Notes under the pieces: model-generated | Told to the model about the DNA's origin: nothing | The model's input: the letters and a program-made list of their open reading frames with translations, nothing else | The model's database searches: none | DNA from: Oikopleura dioica | Lineage: Eukaryota; Chordata; Appendicularia; Copelata; Oikopleuridae | Length of the DNA: 64,000 nt | NCBI GenBank assembly: GCA_907165135.1 | Contig: OU015566.1 | Span: forward strand, 6,866,157-6,930,156 | Direction: 5' to 3' | Program-made: the position numbers and the translations under genes | In this document: one piece after another, positions 45,764 through 58,368 of the stretch | Layout of the letters: each line of letters begins with the position of its first letter | How positions within the stretch are numbered: the first letter of the stretch is position 1

Positions 45764-46123
45764 GATTATTTTGAAATCAACTCTGAAAAGAAGATTGCTG
45801 GTACGACATTAGGAGAGTTCAAGAAAATTTTAAAGCAGACTAAAGTCTAAAAATAATTTATTTAAAATATACTATCTGCTGCAGCAGCAGACGGCAGACG
45901 ATATTTATCGTTTTTATAGATGAATTTAGAAAACTTTTTGCATCATAGTGTACTCCTTATGTTAATGCTTCATTTTAATATTTTATTATTCATCAAAAAT
46001 CATAAAATAAATCTTTTAATAATTTTGAGTTCAAAATTTTTGACAGTAAGTTACAGCGTAAACTTTTTCAGAACAAATCTTCAGACCCGGATTTAAACGG
46101 AATGGTTAAATTGAATGGTGATC
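45764..46123. other. GRWD1 upstream region
   Basis: AT-rich 360 nt between GRWD1 and the large palindrome. GRWD1 is first of its probable operon, so its promoter should lie here or within the palindrome. No recognisable core-promoter motif beyond AT-rich tracts. Confidence 0.3.
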
Positions 46124-46929
46124 GACGATTTCAAATAACTCGTTCAAAAATTTTTTCTAACACCCCCTTTTTTTGTGCTCATTTGAAAGAGCGTGAAAAA
46201 CTGGTCCAGAAAATGCTGGTCTTATCATCGGTGACGTCACAAGTGGCGCGCGGGCGCCCCCTAAATGTCTAATTAGGTCAATTGCGGGCTACGCGATTTC
46301 TCCGGTCATGCATATCGCACATGCATGGTTAGCATCTAGAATTGATCGTCGTGAGCAGGGCTACATGTCCCGGCCAAAATCGTCAAAATCGGACCACGTC
46401 TTCACCAGCTGGTTGACCGGCAAATATCTCAAAATGACAAAATCACTTACTTTTGATAAAGGCAACCTACCGATGGAAGTAGGGGGTTGCCCTGGACTCG
46501 AACCCGAATTTCTGCCGTATTCGGCCACTTAGTGCCGGAGGACCTCCCGGACGACTCCTCTGCTGGAAGAAAAGCTGCTGGAAGACTAATATCAAAAAAT
46601 ATAAATACAAATAAAATTTAAAGCCATGATTGGCTAGTAATTGCCGTATTCAGCCACTTAGTGCCGGAGGACCTCCCGGAGGACCGCTCTGCTGGAAGAA
46701 AAGCTGCTGGAAGACCAATTTTTAAAAATAAAAATACAAATATAAAGCCTGGATTGGCTAAATATTGTCTAATAAGCCGCATTTAGCCACTTTTTGCCGG
46801 ATGACCTCCCGGAGGACCCGCCTACTGAAAAACCGACTGCTGGTAAGCCAATATTTAAAAAAAAATAAATAAAAAGCCTTGCAACATCTGGCAAAACTCG
46901 ATCACTTTAGTTCATAAGCCAGTTCATAC

Positions 46930-47390
46930 TTTTCAATCAGACTCAGAGCGAAGCCGACCCGAAGGGGAGGCCACGCCCGTTCAACCTTTTCAATCAGAGT
47001 CAGGGCGAAGCCGACCCGAAGGGAGGTCAATCCCGTTCATTCCTTTCAATCAGAGTCAGGGCGAAGCCGACCCGAAGGAGGCCACGCCCGTTCATTCTTT
47101 AAATCAGATTAAGGGCGAAGCCGACCCGAAGGGAGGCCAATCCCGTTCATTCTTTTCAATCAGAGTAAGGGCGAAGCCGACCCGAAGGGAAGGCCATGCC
47201 CGTCCATTCTTTAAATCAGATTAAGGGCGAAACCAACCCGAAGGGAGGCCAATCCGTTCATTCTTTTCAATCAGAGTCAGGGCGAAGCCGACCCGAAGGA
47301 GGCCACGCCCGTTCATTCTTTTAAATCAGAGTCAGGGCGAAGCCAACCCGAAGGGATGGCAACGTCTAATCTTTTTATTCAATAAGAGTC
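46930..47390. repeat. Tandem array, left palindrome arm
   Basis: About eight head-to-tail units of 54-58 bp, each with TCAGAGTCAGGGCGAAGCCG, ACCCGAAGGGAGGCC and CCCGTTCATTCTTTTCAAT segments, with small differences between units. The unit has no long open frame in common. Confidence 0.8.
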
Positions 47391-47532
47391 AATACGAATT
47401 TGATTGAAGAAGTCTACGCTGGTTCGCTTTCAGATTTTTGTAAATCCCGAATGTTAGATCTCTTGAAAACCTCCCGGATTTTTCAACATTAAAGTTAGGA
47501 GTATCTCGAAATATTCGGGATCATAAATGATG

Positions 47533-48065
47533 CTTCGCCCTGACTCTGATTGAATAGAATGAACGAGTGCGGCCTCCCCTTCGGGTCGGATTCGCCCTTA
47601 CTCCGATTGAAAAGAATGAACGGGCGTGGTCTCCCCTTCGGGTCGGCTTCGCCCTGACTCTGATTGAAAAGAATGAACGGGATTGGCCTCCCTTCGGGTC
47701 AGCTTCGCCCTAACTCTGATTTAAAAGAATGAACGGGCGTGGCCTCCCTTCGGGTCGGCTTCGCCCTGACTCTGATTGAAAAGAATGAACGGGATTGGCC
47801 TCCCTTCGGGTTGGTTTCGCCCTTAATCTGATTTAAAGAATGGACGGGCATGGCCTTCCCTTCGGGTCGGCTTCGCCCTTACTCTGATTGAAAAGAATGA
47901 ACGGGCATGGCCTTCCTTCGGGTCGGCTTCGCCCTGACTCTGATTGAAAGGAATGAACGGGATTGACCTCCCCTTCGGGTCGGCTTCGCCCTGACTCTGA
48001 TTGAAAAGGTTGAACGGGCGTGGCCTCCCTTCGGGTCGGCTTCGCTCTGAGTCTGATTGAAAAGT
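47533..48065. repeat. Tandem array, right palindrome arm (inverted)
   Basis: About nine units, the reverse complement of the left array (CTTCGGGTCGGCTTCGCCCT core). Unit order mirrors the left arm, so the palindrome arose or was homogenised after the array formed. One extra unit near 47690-47750 relative to the left arm. Confidence 0.8.
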
Positions 48066-48864
48066 ATGAACTGGCTTATGAACTAAAGTGATCGAGTTTT
48101 GCCAGATGTTGCAAGGCTTTTTATTTATTTTTTTAAATATTGGCTTACCAGCAGTCGGTTTTTCAGTAGGCGGGTCCTCCGGGAGGTCATCCGGCAAAAA
48201 GTGGCTAAATGCGGCTTATTAGACAATATTTAGCCAATCCAGGCTTTATATTTGTATTTTTATTTTTAAAAATTGGTCTTCCAGCAGCTTTTCTTCCAGC
48301 AGAGCGGTCCTCCGGGAGGTCCTCCGGCACTAAGTGGCTGAATACGGCAATTACTAGCCAATCATGGCTTTAAATTTTATTTGTATTTATATTTTTTGAT
48401 ATTAGTCTTCCAGCAGCTTTTCTTCCAGCAGAGGAGTCGTCCGGGAGGTCCTCCGGCACTAAGTGGCCGAATACGGCAGAAATTCGGGTTCGAGTCCAGG
48501 GCAACCCCTACTTCCATCGGTAGGTTGCCTTTATCAAAAGTAAGTGATTTTGTCATTTTGAGATATTTGCCGGTCAACCAGCTGGTGAAGACGTGGTCCG
48601 ATTTTGACGATTTTGGCCGGGACATGTAGCCCTGCTCACGACGATCAATTCTAGATGCTAACCATGCATGTGCGATATGCATGACCGGAGAAATCGCGTA
48701 GCCCGCAATTGACCTAATTAGACCTTTAGGGGGCGCCCGCGCGCCACTTGTGACGTCACCGATGATAAGACCAGCATTTTCTGGACCAGTTTTTCACGCT
48801 CTTTCAAATGAGCACAAAAAAGGGGGTGTTAGAAAAATTTTTGAACGAGTTATTTGAAATCGTC

Positions 48865-49324
48865 ATCCTTCATTTTAATATTTTCTTCATATATTTATTC
48901 GCAGTAAGATCTCATCTCAGAATCGCAAAAACTCTTAATAAAAAGTTTTGAACTTTGCTTATTCATGCATTTGCATGTTATTTATTCAGTAAATCATTTT
49001 AGAACAGGGAATCATATAATTGTTTATCAGAAAACAAAGTATTCAAATATCGGGGGCTAGCGCTCACATTGTAACCTCTGGATTGTGCTTCATTTCATCT
49101 TCTCTTCATAATTTTTTTTATTTCATTCTTAATTTTTGACGTCAAAATCGACCATTTTTAGAAATCAACATTTTTTTTCATTTTTTTTTTTGTGATTCGC
49201 CCGGAGCGCTGCCCGAGCGAGGCTGCTATTTGCGCTCAAAGGAAAATCGAAAGCGTGAGAAAAAAAAGGGAAAGGAAGAATTTCAAGAATTAGAAAATCG
49301 AAGAAAAGAAAGTGAAAGAAGAAG
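48865..49324. other. COG7 upstream region
   Basis: 460 nt of AT-rich DNA between the palindrome and COG7. A purine-rich run (49250-49324) immediately precedes the ATG and ends without an obvious acceptor, so COG7 may have its own transcription start here. Confidence 0.3.
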
Positions 49325-52254
49325 ATGGATTTCTCGAGTTTTGGGGATGAAAATTGGGATTTGCTGACTTGGGTCAATTCCGCTTTCAAGTAAGACAAGA
49401 AAATCATGATTTTATTTATTTTATAATTATTTCTCATAATTTTGTTAAAGAAAATTTCTTATCTGTGACCTAATACGGCAAAACACGATCCATTAGGATC
49501 TCCGCTCCAGTGGAAGTTTATATCGAGCAACCCTTATTTATAGATTTCAAATCTAAGAGTGGCAGATTTCTCATTTCAATAATAACAAGCCTGGGAATCT
49601 GATGCTGATTTTGCATATTGCTGCTTTTCCCAGGCTTTTTTAAGTATTTTTATAGCAAAATATAGGGGTTTTTAATTGACTTTTTCTGAGATTATTCTTT
49701 AGTTATTGATGCAAAAAGCATATTTAAACTTACCATTCCCACAGAAATAAGATTTGTAACAATCAAACTTTACGACAATAACCGGATCTTTAGGGATGTT
49801 ACAAAAGAGAAGCGGGATACGTATGCCGCGTCACTTCTTACCAAGCTACAGCTTGTATCTCAGGTATGTCTTCGTTAAACGGGTACATCCTAAAGGACTT
49901 TTAAAAGGGGCACCAATTTTATATCCCTTTTTTATTAAATTGATTTCCATTTTTAGGACATTTCAAAAACGATCGAAGAAGCAGCTGAGCAAGGCGCTCA
50001 AGCAGTTCCAAAAGCAGCTCGGGAGCTAGAAACCGTCCGGCAAGAAGCAAACTTCCTCAAGCGCCACATGAACCAAGTCAAAGAGGGACTAGAAGACGTC
50101 GAGCAAAAGACGAATTCTTCCATTCAAGTTCTCTTTTCGATTGACCAGATCAAAGAGCGAGTGGAAAGTTCTGAAGCGTCGTTGAAAAAGGTCGACAACT
50201 GGGCTCAAATAACGCAGGAAGCGGAGAATGCTTTCACGGAACAGGATTTGAAGACGATTGCGGAGAAGATCGCACAGTTGGACCAGTCGATTTTGATCTT
50301 TCAAGGCGCGCCAGATTACGGAGAAAAGCAGAAACTCTTGGATACTTTCAAAAACCGACTTGAAGCCACTCTTAGTTCCAAAGCGATCCAGTCGACGAAA
50401 ACTCACGATGTCCAGGCGGCGAAAGAAACGATTCAGCACTTTGCAAGCATCGGCCGCGTCTCTCAATTCGAAAGCTACTACATCAAGACCTCCAGAGCGA
50501 AGTTCAAGGAATCTTGGGAGCTGACTGAGCAGTTTGATCGAACAACGACGCTGTATGAAAATTTGGTGCAGAAAGCAGCCGGCGAATTGAGCTTTATCAA
50601 TGCTGTTTTCGGAGAAGAAAACGCAGAAAATATTTTGATCAAGAGCTATGCCGACATTTTGAAGAACTTGCCGATAAAGGAAGCGATCAAGGACTTGATT
50701 GATGAAAATGGTATGATTCGTACTGTGAGAATCGGGGGTAAACTGGTTTAGATCCATCGATGTCAATGGAGAAAATCTCCGCGCATCGTCTCGCTGCGGA
50801 GCAATTCGTTGAAAAAATGCAATCCTTCCTCGACAACTCCAAATCTCCCATCGCTTCTTCCAACATTCAAAACTTCGTTCAAGTCCTTTGGGTCCCCTAC
50901 GGTGCAGCGATCATTGCGTTCAAAGATTTGATGAGTGCTACTCTAGCAGCTAGGTATAGATAAGGGTATTTAAAGATAGTATAAAGTTGTTTTCAAGAGT
51001 TTCGGACCTGAGAATGGATGGTGATTCCATGGCGCTTCTTGAGAACATCAGCAACGCGACAGGCCATCTTGTCGAAATGCACAATTACGCCATTGAGACA
51101 TGTAAAGAGTCCACTGGCTCTCTCGGCCTTCTCATGCTCGCCGAGGCCATCGCCGTCGCGCATAAAAAGCTGACTGAGCGGGCCGTTTCAGCCATTGAAG
51201 ACGCAAAACTCAGATCAAGAAAAGAAGAAACTGAGGACATTTGGCCGTTCTTTGCGACGAGTCTTCAAATGCTCGAGCGATTCGGTCCTTGGATAAAAGA
51301 ACTTGATCGATTAGAGAGCGTTTTCCACGAAGAACTGTACGCCATCGAGCGATTTTCGTCCGCTTCTATGATGAACAAGGTCCCTTTCTCCCCTCTCAAA
51401 ATTTGCTTTACGGACATTTAGGAAAGCGAAGAAGATCCTTGGAATTTCAACATTCTTCGTCTCTGCGCTCCGAAGAACTTCGGTGAGCTGCAAGGCTTCA
51501 TCGACCAGAGCATTTCAAAATCATCGACTCTTCTTGCCGATTCCAACGAAAGTTTCGCGCGACTCGCTCAACTTACAACCGATGTTGCTTTCGACACCGC
51601 TTTTGTACCGATCAGATGTTCTTTCAAATCACTAGCGGCCATGGATTTGTGGAACAAAGCAGAAGCGCCTCTTCCAGGTAAATTCAAGAGAAATCTGTTT
51701 TCTTAATTATTGTAGAATTCGGCTACTCCCCGAGTGAAGAAATCACGCAAGTAGGAGACGCTCTTCTGACAATTCCACAGCATTTGGACCCGTTGCAAGC
51801 CGATAATTCCGATCTAAAACGCGCGGTATCATGCACCAAGCTTCCGTATACAGAAAATCTTCCAGATCTACCAGGTAACTTCATTTTTCTCCTTCAATCG
51901 TAATTTTCGCCTATAGATTCGCCTGAAAACACGGACGAGGACATTTTCGAGCATCATCACGGCGCTGGAGCCTGGCTGGCTAATGCTGGTCATGGAGCGT
52001 GCAAGTTATTCATGGAGCAAATTTTCAAAATCCCTGAACTGTCCGAATGGGGCCGACTCCAACTTGTCTGCGACCTCCGATACCTTGAATCCGTTGGTGA
52101 CTCTCTCGGAGTAGAAATCTCCGAAGAATGGACAGCTCTTGTCCAGTTACTTGCTGCTAGCAACGACGATTTAGATCAATTAGCATCTACTGCGCCACAG
52201 ACTATCGCTGATAAAGTTTACAAGATGCGAAAGAGTCTTAGTCAAAAAGAATAG
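49325..52254 (+). CDS. COG7: Conserved oligomeric Golgi complex subunit 7
   Basis: Eight exons with all joints in phase: 49325-49389, 49794-49863, 49957-50710, 50752-50953, 50998-51379, 51422-51677, 51716-51874, 51917-52254. The start MDFSSFGDENWDLLTWVNSA matches the human MDFSKF...WINAAF entry; further conserved blocks are LKRHMNQVKEGLEDVEQKTN, APDYGEKQKLLDTFKNRLEA, SKSPIASSNIQNFVQVLWVP, AEAIAVAHKKLTERAV and GAGAWLANAGHGACKLFMEQ. About 740 residues versus 770 in human. COG7 is in lobe B of the COG vesicle-tethering complex for retrograde intra-Golgi transport. Introns after the first are 38-44 nt; intron 1 is about 400 nt. Confidence 0.95.
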
Positions 52255-52616
52255 AAACTTTTAGTTTTCTCAACCTGGTGTGCCTATTTCAGTTCAACTA
52301 TTCATCTTATATTTTACCTTGTGCAATAATAAACGTAACTCATATTTAATAATTTCGTTTATTTGTTCAAAATCTTTAGAAGCAAGAGCATTCAATTGAG
52401 TCTCATTTTACGAAGATAATTAGCTGCTTTTGACGAATTAGAAATACGAATCATTTCTGTTTCATTTCATAAATAAGTCGCTTATTGTGAATTCCGGTTA
52501 TTTTTATGACAAAAATTGTCAAAAGAGGGCGCATTCGACTCTCAGCGGGAGATCGTTGGCTTTGCCCAAAGATGATATCGTGGTTTGATCTGATAACTAG
52601 CCATTTGCTTTTAGAT

Positions 52617-54594
52617 ATGGCAAGAACCGAGTGGTGTTTGAAATATAGTGAGGTTAAAAGATGTTCCACGACAAAAGCAAGAGCTGGAGTTTTTGAAACG
52701 AGCAGGGGAAAAGTTCACACTCCCGTGTTCATGCCAGTTGGGACGCAAGGAACGATGAAGGGGATTACAGTCGAGCAGATGAAAAATATGAGTATGGATT
52801 GCTTTTGAAATCGTGAAGTTGATTGTGTTTCAGATATTGAAATTATTCTGGCAAATACGTATCATCTGGCGCATCAGCCAGGCACGGAAATTCTCGACAA
52901 ATTTGAAGGCGTCCATAAGTTCATGGGCTGGGACAGGAATATTTTGACCGATTCTGGCGGCTTCCAAATGGTCTCTCTTGTCCATCTGACTACTCTGACG
53001 GAAGAGGGAGTAGAATTCGCTTATCCTCACGATCAAACTAGGAAATTAATGATGACACCAGAAGAAAGCATGAGAATTCAAAAATGCATCGATTCCGATA
53101 TTGTTATGCAACTAGACGACGTGGTTTCCGCTGGAATTGGCCGTGGCCCGAGAATTGAAGAAGCTGCGGAAAGATCTGTTAGTTGTTAGGTTTTCCACGT
53201 TTTGTCGAGCGCAATTTCGACCGGATACATATTCATTCCCGCGCGGGGAAAAAGTTAAATATTTGAGCAAATTGGAAAACCAGGTTAAAGATGGCTAGAT
53301 CGATGCTTGGAGTCGCCATTGGGCGTCAATCAAAATATTTTCCCGATTATTCAAGGTGGCCTTGATCCAGAACCGAGGATCAAGTGCTCGGAAGAAATGA
53401 CGAGGAGGAAGGCGCCTGGATTCGCGATTGGTGGCTTGAGCGGCGGAGAGACGAAGGATGAGTTTTGGAGAGTTATTCACAACTCTGCGCCGCTTTTGCC
53501 AGTTGATAAGCCGAAATATTGTGTGAGTGAACTAATTGGAGATGGATTTTCATCTGGCCTTTGGACGAACAAGCATTTAACTAATAGTTTCATTTTACAA
53601 CGCTAATGCCAACGGTCTGTTGAAGACATTATTCGTCATTTACCTATTCCTTTATGGTTTTTCTAAGATGGGAGTAGGCTATGCTTTGGACCTGATCGTT
53701 TTGGTCTCGCTTGGAGTAGACATGTTCGACTGTGTGTACCCAACACGAACAGCGCGATTTGGCCACGCACTTCTGATTGATGGCAAAGAACTTGACATCA
53801 AGCGAGGCGAATACTCGCTTGACACTCGTGAACAGGGTTTCTGATTTACAAGTCTGGAATTCGCGTCCAAATAGTCAATGATTGACTGGTTGATTGATTC
53901 AATTCACAGTCAGAAACCCAGAAAAGCCCGGTCGAGCCCGGATGTCCCTGCGAGTGTTGCAAAAATTACACAAGAGCCGGTCTCCACATTCTATTCCGTT
54001 CCCGCCAGTCGGTTGCAAGCTCCATTTTGTCGATTCACAATCTGATGCATCAAAAACGACTAATGGTGCAAATGCGTGAGGCAATCATTGCGGAGCAATT
54101 TCCTAGTTGGGTTTATGCATATTGCGAAAAGAACTACTCAGGTAAGATGCAGCTAATGTGTTTTCGATTTCAAAGAGGAAAGACCCCGTTTTATTTCATT
54201 TAAATTTCATCATAAGCATCAGATGAGCATCGATTTAAAGTTCTCATGTATGGTACTTTAACCTCTAAATTATCTACGGTACCCAAACAAATTAAATAAA
54301 TGCCCGGGCATATTAAATACCTGATAAGAATGGGTGGGAAGATTTGGGAATCATTTTATTGGTATTTTCTTTTTGTACAAGTTGACAACTCAAATTGAAA
54401 ATTGAATTTCGATTTCAGACGGCTCACTTCCGCAATGGGCATCAAATGCCTTTTCCGAGGTCGGCATTGATGTGAGTAAATTTGTTGGCAAGAATATGAA
54501 GGACAAGGAAGAAAGATCGAGCAGACATGATATGAAGAGTTTCAAGTCGAATCCGAAGGAAAGTGAAAGAAAAGAAGATGCTGTAAAATTGTAG
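52617..54594 (+). CDS. QTRT1: Queuine tRNA-ribosyltransferase catalytic subunit 1
   Basis: Replaces guanine 34 by queuine in GUN-anticodon tRNAs, as a dimer with QTRT2. Signatures: [47 protein letters not shown] (nucleophile/substrate Asp region), [72 protein letters not shown], and the zinc site as CPCECC followed by a histidine ([11 protein letters not shown]). Exons from ATG 52617 through about 52794, 52838-53180, 53298-53520, 53669-53842, 53910-54143 and 54420-54594. The joint near 53180-53298 is unresolved; the one at 53842 needs a GG donor. The C-terminus extends about 35 lysine-rich residues beyond the usual end. COG7 ends 360 nt upstream. Confidence 0.92.
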
Positions 54595-54684
54595 AATTCT
54601 GTTGCGCTCTGGATCTTTCAAAATATAGTAATAAATTTTGGCAATATACACAGAAAAAATGGGCTAGAATTCATGCTTCGAGAG

Positions 54685-55952
54685 CTAGCTCTTTTCGTCT
54701 TCAGTATTTGTAACCGTCAGATCAGCTTCTCCAGCAAGTGGAGCTGCTAGTGGAGAGCTCTCGTTTATCAATTCTGAGTCTATCTGGGGATCCTCTTTGA
54801 TTTGATTGATCGAGCTAAATGTGACTGTAAGTCGTACGTTTCCAGTAGCGACATTATTATTATCGAGTGGCCATTAGTCTTAATTTGGCACTAAATTCTC
54901 CTTCTGGCAGGACCTACCTTTCAAACTCATCATCATTAGATCGACCTCGTTTCACCATCGTAACGATGATCAAGGCTAAAGTGATGAAAACAAATCCGCA
55001 TCCAAGTGCGATGACGATCATGACCATCAGTTCTTCTCTTCCGATATTCTCTGACTCGGGATCTTTCAAATACTGAAGCGCTGTTTTTCTTTGAAATTTT
55101 GACATGGCGTACCTTTCTTGCGAGACTCTGCAGGTCTTCAACGAAAATCGGTTGAGCATTGCAAGCATTTTGGTGATCCCATGATGAGTCTGCGCATGCA
55201 CAAGCAAATTTGTAAGACATCGTCCCATTTGGCGTAAAATGAACCCATTCCTCTGAAGAATATTATGTCATTCTCAAAGCTGAAATTCCCAGACTATCAA
55301 CTTTTTCATTGATTATACATTCCTGCTGATTCTTCGTAGAATACTTATTTCTCTCAAATATAAACTTTACCTGGATTCACGCGACAAACTCGCTCAACTT
55401 CTGGATTGAATAGGGGAAATAGCTAAACACAGTTATTGCGGAAAAAGAATCGATTACAACCTTTTTGATATCAGCAGATTTCTCACATCTAAACTTCGCC
55501 TTTATCCTCATCGTCGTCAGCGTTCCATTCATGAACCCATAATCCTCAAAGGTCTTGTAATCTCCAGGCTGCAAGTCAAAGCTCGCCAAGCACACTTCTC
55601 CCTCACTACAAATCTCGCATTTTTATTTGACAACTACATTCACTTCCTTACTCGCAAAGGCTGACAGCGTTGCAATTTGTTCTATCAGTAGTAGTGGAGC
55701 AACTCGATCTGTCGCAGCTGATTTCTTTATATTCGGCGTACTTCGTCAGTGGATCCATACATTGGCGACACCAGACTGGTGGTTTTTTATCTGTAGGAGG
55801 TCCTTCAAATTAAAATTGAGAACTTTGTGCATGCTACAGTGTCTTCAAGAAAAAAATAGACAAGAAACGCGATGGAAAACACTGCGTTTTCTGTTCTCCT
55901 TGATACCTTGTGCTTTTGTCAATACAAGCAATTCTAGTGCCAATAATCTCAT
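54685..55952 (-). CDS. Type I membrane protein with three-finger (LY6/TGFbR-like) ectodomain
   Basis: ATG 55952 gives a signal peptide (MRLLALELLVLTKAQ). The ectodomain has a cysteine pattern of the LU/TGF-beta receptor three-finger type: VWCRQC, ISC, SSC, NC, SLCE, ICSEGEVC, KFRCEKS and the closing FACACADSSWDHQNACN (CxC...CN). A transmembrane helix follows (MVMIVIALGCGFVFITLALI), then KRGRS and a short acidic tail ending NTEDEKS, stop at 54685. There is no kinase domain. Exons are about 55952-55905, 55795-55660, 55624-55460, 55255-55130, 55085-54915 and 54840-54685; not all middle joints are verified. It could be a BAMBI-like pseudoreceptor or a Ly6-type receptor; ligand unknown. Confidence 0.65.
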
Positions 55953-56296
55953 AACTTCTCAAGCGTAAAATCTCTAATGTACAAAAAAGGTGAAGAAAGA
56001 CAAATCTTGGAATTAACTAGGGTCAGATAATGGAAGGCGCTTGAGTTTGTTTGTTCGTGGCCACAACCTTCCAGTCAATTAATCACAAGTCTAACGTACT
56101 TCCTTTTAAATCTTTCTGGTCAATTCTTTTCAAAAGAAATCATCTTGCATCGGTGTTATTTTATTTTGTGAGGAATGGAACATTTTTTTGCGGAGAGAAT
56201 TGTACAAACTTGATTCTTGCTAAATTTACAATATGGTACAGCTTTTTTCACAGAATTGTATAAATAAATAAACTTGTCTCTCGACATCGAGAAAGT

Positions 56297-58368
56297 TCAA
56301 AGTTCAGGGCTTCCACAGATAGTGTTTGTATCTGTCGTGAATGTTTCCTTCCACACGTTGTCTTTGCAGGTCAGTTTGGCGGTAGGCACATACCCAGGGA
56401 TGAGGCATTCGAATGAGCAATGCAAGCTCCCTCGTTTGTGGCTGCACTTGATTGCTTCAATGTCTGTATATACAGAGGAGAGACCTTGCGGAGAGCAGAT
56501 GTTTTCTTCATCTGCGTCTAAGTCTACATAGTTCCAGTTAGATCCTTGTCTTCAAAGTTTAACCTTACCAATGCTCCGCATTTTTTCAATTTGATTTGGT
56601 CTCAAAAACTCTTTCGAAGATATCTTTTCTTGCAAAGAAAGCTTCACAAATCTTCGAATATCTTTCGGCAGAAATGCTTTCTTCCGCCGGAGCATTCGTT
56701 CTTTGAATCGGTCAGCGAGCATTTCGCGTTTCTCGAGTTCTTTTCTTCTTTCGACCATTTTCATGGCGCGGCGCTGTGCTTTCAGAGCTCTGCGTTGAGC
56801 TCGAGGAGATTCTGAAAAAGTACTTTTATAAAGCTTTTGATGACTTACAGTACCATCGATGCTATTCGCGCTTTTGAGATTTATCTTCCTCGCCATGCTC
56901 CTCATCTTGCCGGATGTCATTTGCGCGCCCATATCAATCGCCTGAATCAAAATTTAGCGCCGCTCAAATAGAAGCTTGTCAGACCTTATTCACGAGCCAG
57001 CCAACAAAGGGTTGAATCTGTGTCTGAAGACCAAGTGGCCGACCCATGTCGCAACCGAGCCCAAGTGAAGTTAATCCAGCGATGACCGGTCTATAAATAA
57101 TGTCAGTGAATCTCTTCCTTGATTTCAGCGTTCTTACTTGTTCTTGTTCCACATGACAAATGGCGATCCGCCGCTTCCAGTGCAAGTTGGTCTTTTGCCA
57201 CTCCTCATCATTTGACCAGTGCAAAACGTTTTCTCCTTAATTCTAGCGTCTTTCCGAGTTCATGAACTTGAACATTACCGGATCAAAAAAGTGGAATCCT
57301 CGCTGACAAGTCTCAACAGGCTGTATTCTTAGCGGATCATCGATGATCTTTTTCGAAGGCGTTCCGAACTGGCTCAAATCTCCCCAACCAGCAGACGCGC
57401 CCAGGCTGTTTTCTTTGATAATCGTTGATTTCCGGTGAACCAGGCAAATTGGATACGACGAAATGGATATCTCAGCGGGCTGGGCGAGACGCAAGAGGCA
57501 AATATCGTACTAAAAGGCTCATGAATAAGAGTTTCTCAGTTGCTGCTTACTTGATGAGTTGCTATATTAAATTTTTCATGCCTTCTGAAATCGATGATTC
57601 TGACCGACTTCTCAGAACTCCAAGGACCTTTGCTGGTATCAAAAAGATGAAATACAATCATTTTACATAAGTGTGTTTACGTCAGAAGACGATTGAAAGG
57701 AAAGCTAAATTATCCGAGCTGATACCGTCCTTGACTTCCGATATACACCTCGTGTCCGACCGGATTATGGCAGCAATGAGCGGCCGTCTACCTAAAGGTC
57801 CAAAAACGCACCCATATTTACCCAAAACAGGTGGAATCATTTTATATTGTCAAATTGTGAAAGGAAGAGGGGAGCAGCTTTTCACGTGAAAAACAAGTGA
57901 CTAAGGGGTAGGGGAAGGGTGAGTCCGATAAATCTAATAGACTTGTTCCGGGAACGTTTTGGACCCCGACCAGAACAAAACGCGGACCGAGGAGCGACCC
58001 GACGCAACGACCACCAAGACTGACTAGCCAAGGCCAGCGATAGCGATTCTCGCTACTTTTTGGGTCCTGCAATTGTTGAGCAAAAACGGTGAGATTGGAA
58101 GGCGGCGGGTAAGCTTCGTTTTCAAAATAATCCTGAAATTGATCTGATTGAGGTAAGGTCATCTTTTACTGGAGAAAACAAACAAGTTTCAAAGTTCCAC
58201 GTGTTTTTGTTGATACTCAAAATTTTAATCAAAACCTCGCGCATTCAAAAATCAAGGTAGAGACTCCAAAATGCTTAGAAACCATCATTTTACCTCGCAA
58301 TAAAGTTCTGAATCTTCATTTGCCAAGACTGCTTCCAACAATAAAATCCAGAAGCATGCTAGCTTCAT
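56297..58368 (-). CDS. Trypsin-fold pseudoprotease with basic linker and Sushi domain
   Basis: ATG 58368 gives a signal peptide (MKLACFWILLLEAVLANEDS). The S1 domain follows: RYRWPWLVSLGGRCVGSLLG (no IVGG activation site), FVL-TAAHCC (His57 kept), YDICLLRLAQPA (Asp102 kept), GWGDLSQFG, and FCTGQMMRSGKRPTCTGSGG followed by SPFVMW. At the active site the GDSGGP motif is GSGGSP: by equal-length alignment Asp194 is Ser and catalytic Ser195 is Gly, so it should not cleave. Then comes a very basic helix (PRAQRRALKAQRRAMKMVER and on), then a C-terminal complement-control (Sushi) module: CSPQG, HCSFECLIPGYV, KLTCKDNVWKE, ICGSPEL, TGA 56297. Secreted; a binding or immune-recognition role is an inference. 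Confidence 0.75.

Larger units (their letters stand above)
46124..48864. mobile_element. 2.7-kb foldback palindrome with internal tandem repeats
   Basis: Two arms of about 1.3 kb are near-perfect reverse complements: the left end GACGATTTCAAATAACTCGT mirrors the right end at 48864, and matching blocks follow all the way to a unique centre near 47390-47540. The arms share an outer part (46124-46600), a part with three CTCCCGGAGGACC-type direct repeats, and an inner array of about eight copies per arm of a roughly 57-bp unit (GGGCGAAGCCGACCCGAAGG core). A 3-bp ATC flanks both ends, so the target duplication is short or unclear. No transposase. A B-box-like GGTTCGAGTCC sits at 48487-48497 and its mirror in the left arm. 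It lies between the divergently transcribed GRWD1 and COG7. Confidence 0.85.

Noticed and set aside
46930-48065. Repeat arrays considered as a CRISPR array
   Set aside because: Units are 57-bp tandem repeats without unique spacers, mirrored in a palindrome, in a eukaryotic genome.
47823-48197. 124-codon minus-strand frame through the tandem array
   Set aside because: It is a periodic translation of the repeat unit (EADPKG-type repeats) with no start context; unlikely to be a gene.
48464-48497. tRNA-like A and B boxes in the palindrome arm
   Set aside because: The B-box match (GGTTCGAGTCC) is good, but the A-box-like TGGCCGAATACGG is only 10 nt upstream and no cloverleaf forms, so I do not call a tRNA gene or a Pol III promoter.
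50089-50766. 225-codon open frame antisense to COG7
   Set aside because: It mirrors the long COG7 exon 3 and has no domain of its own; a shadow frame.
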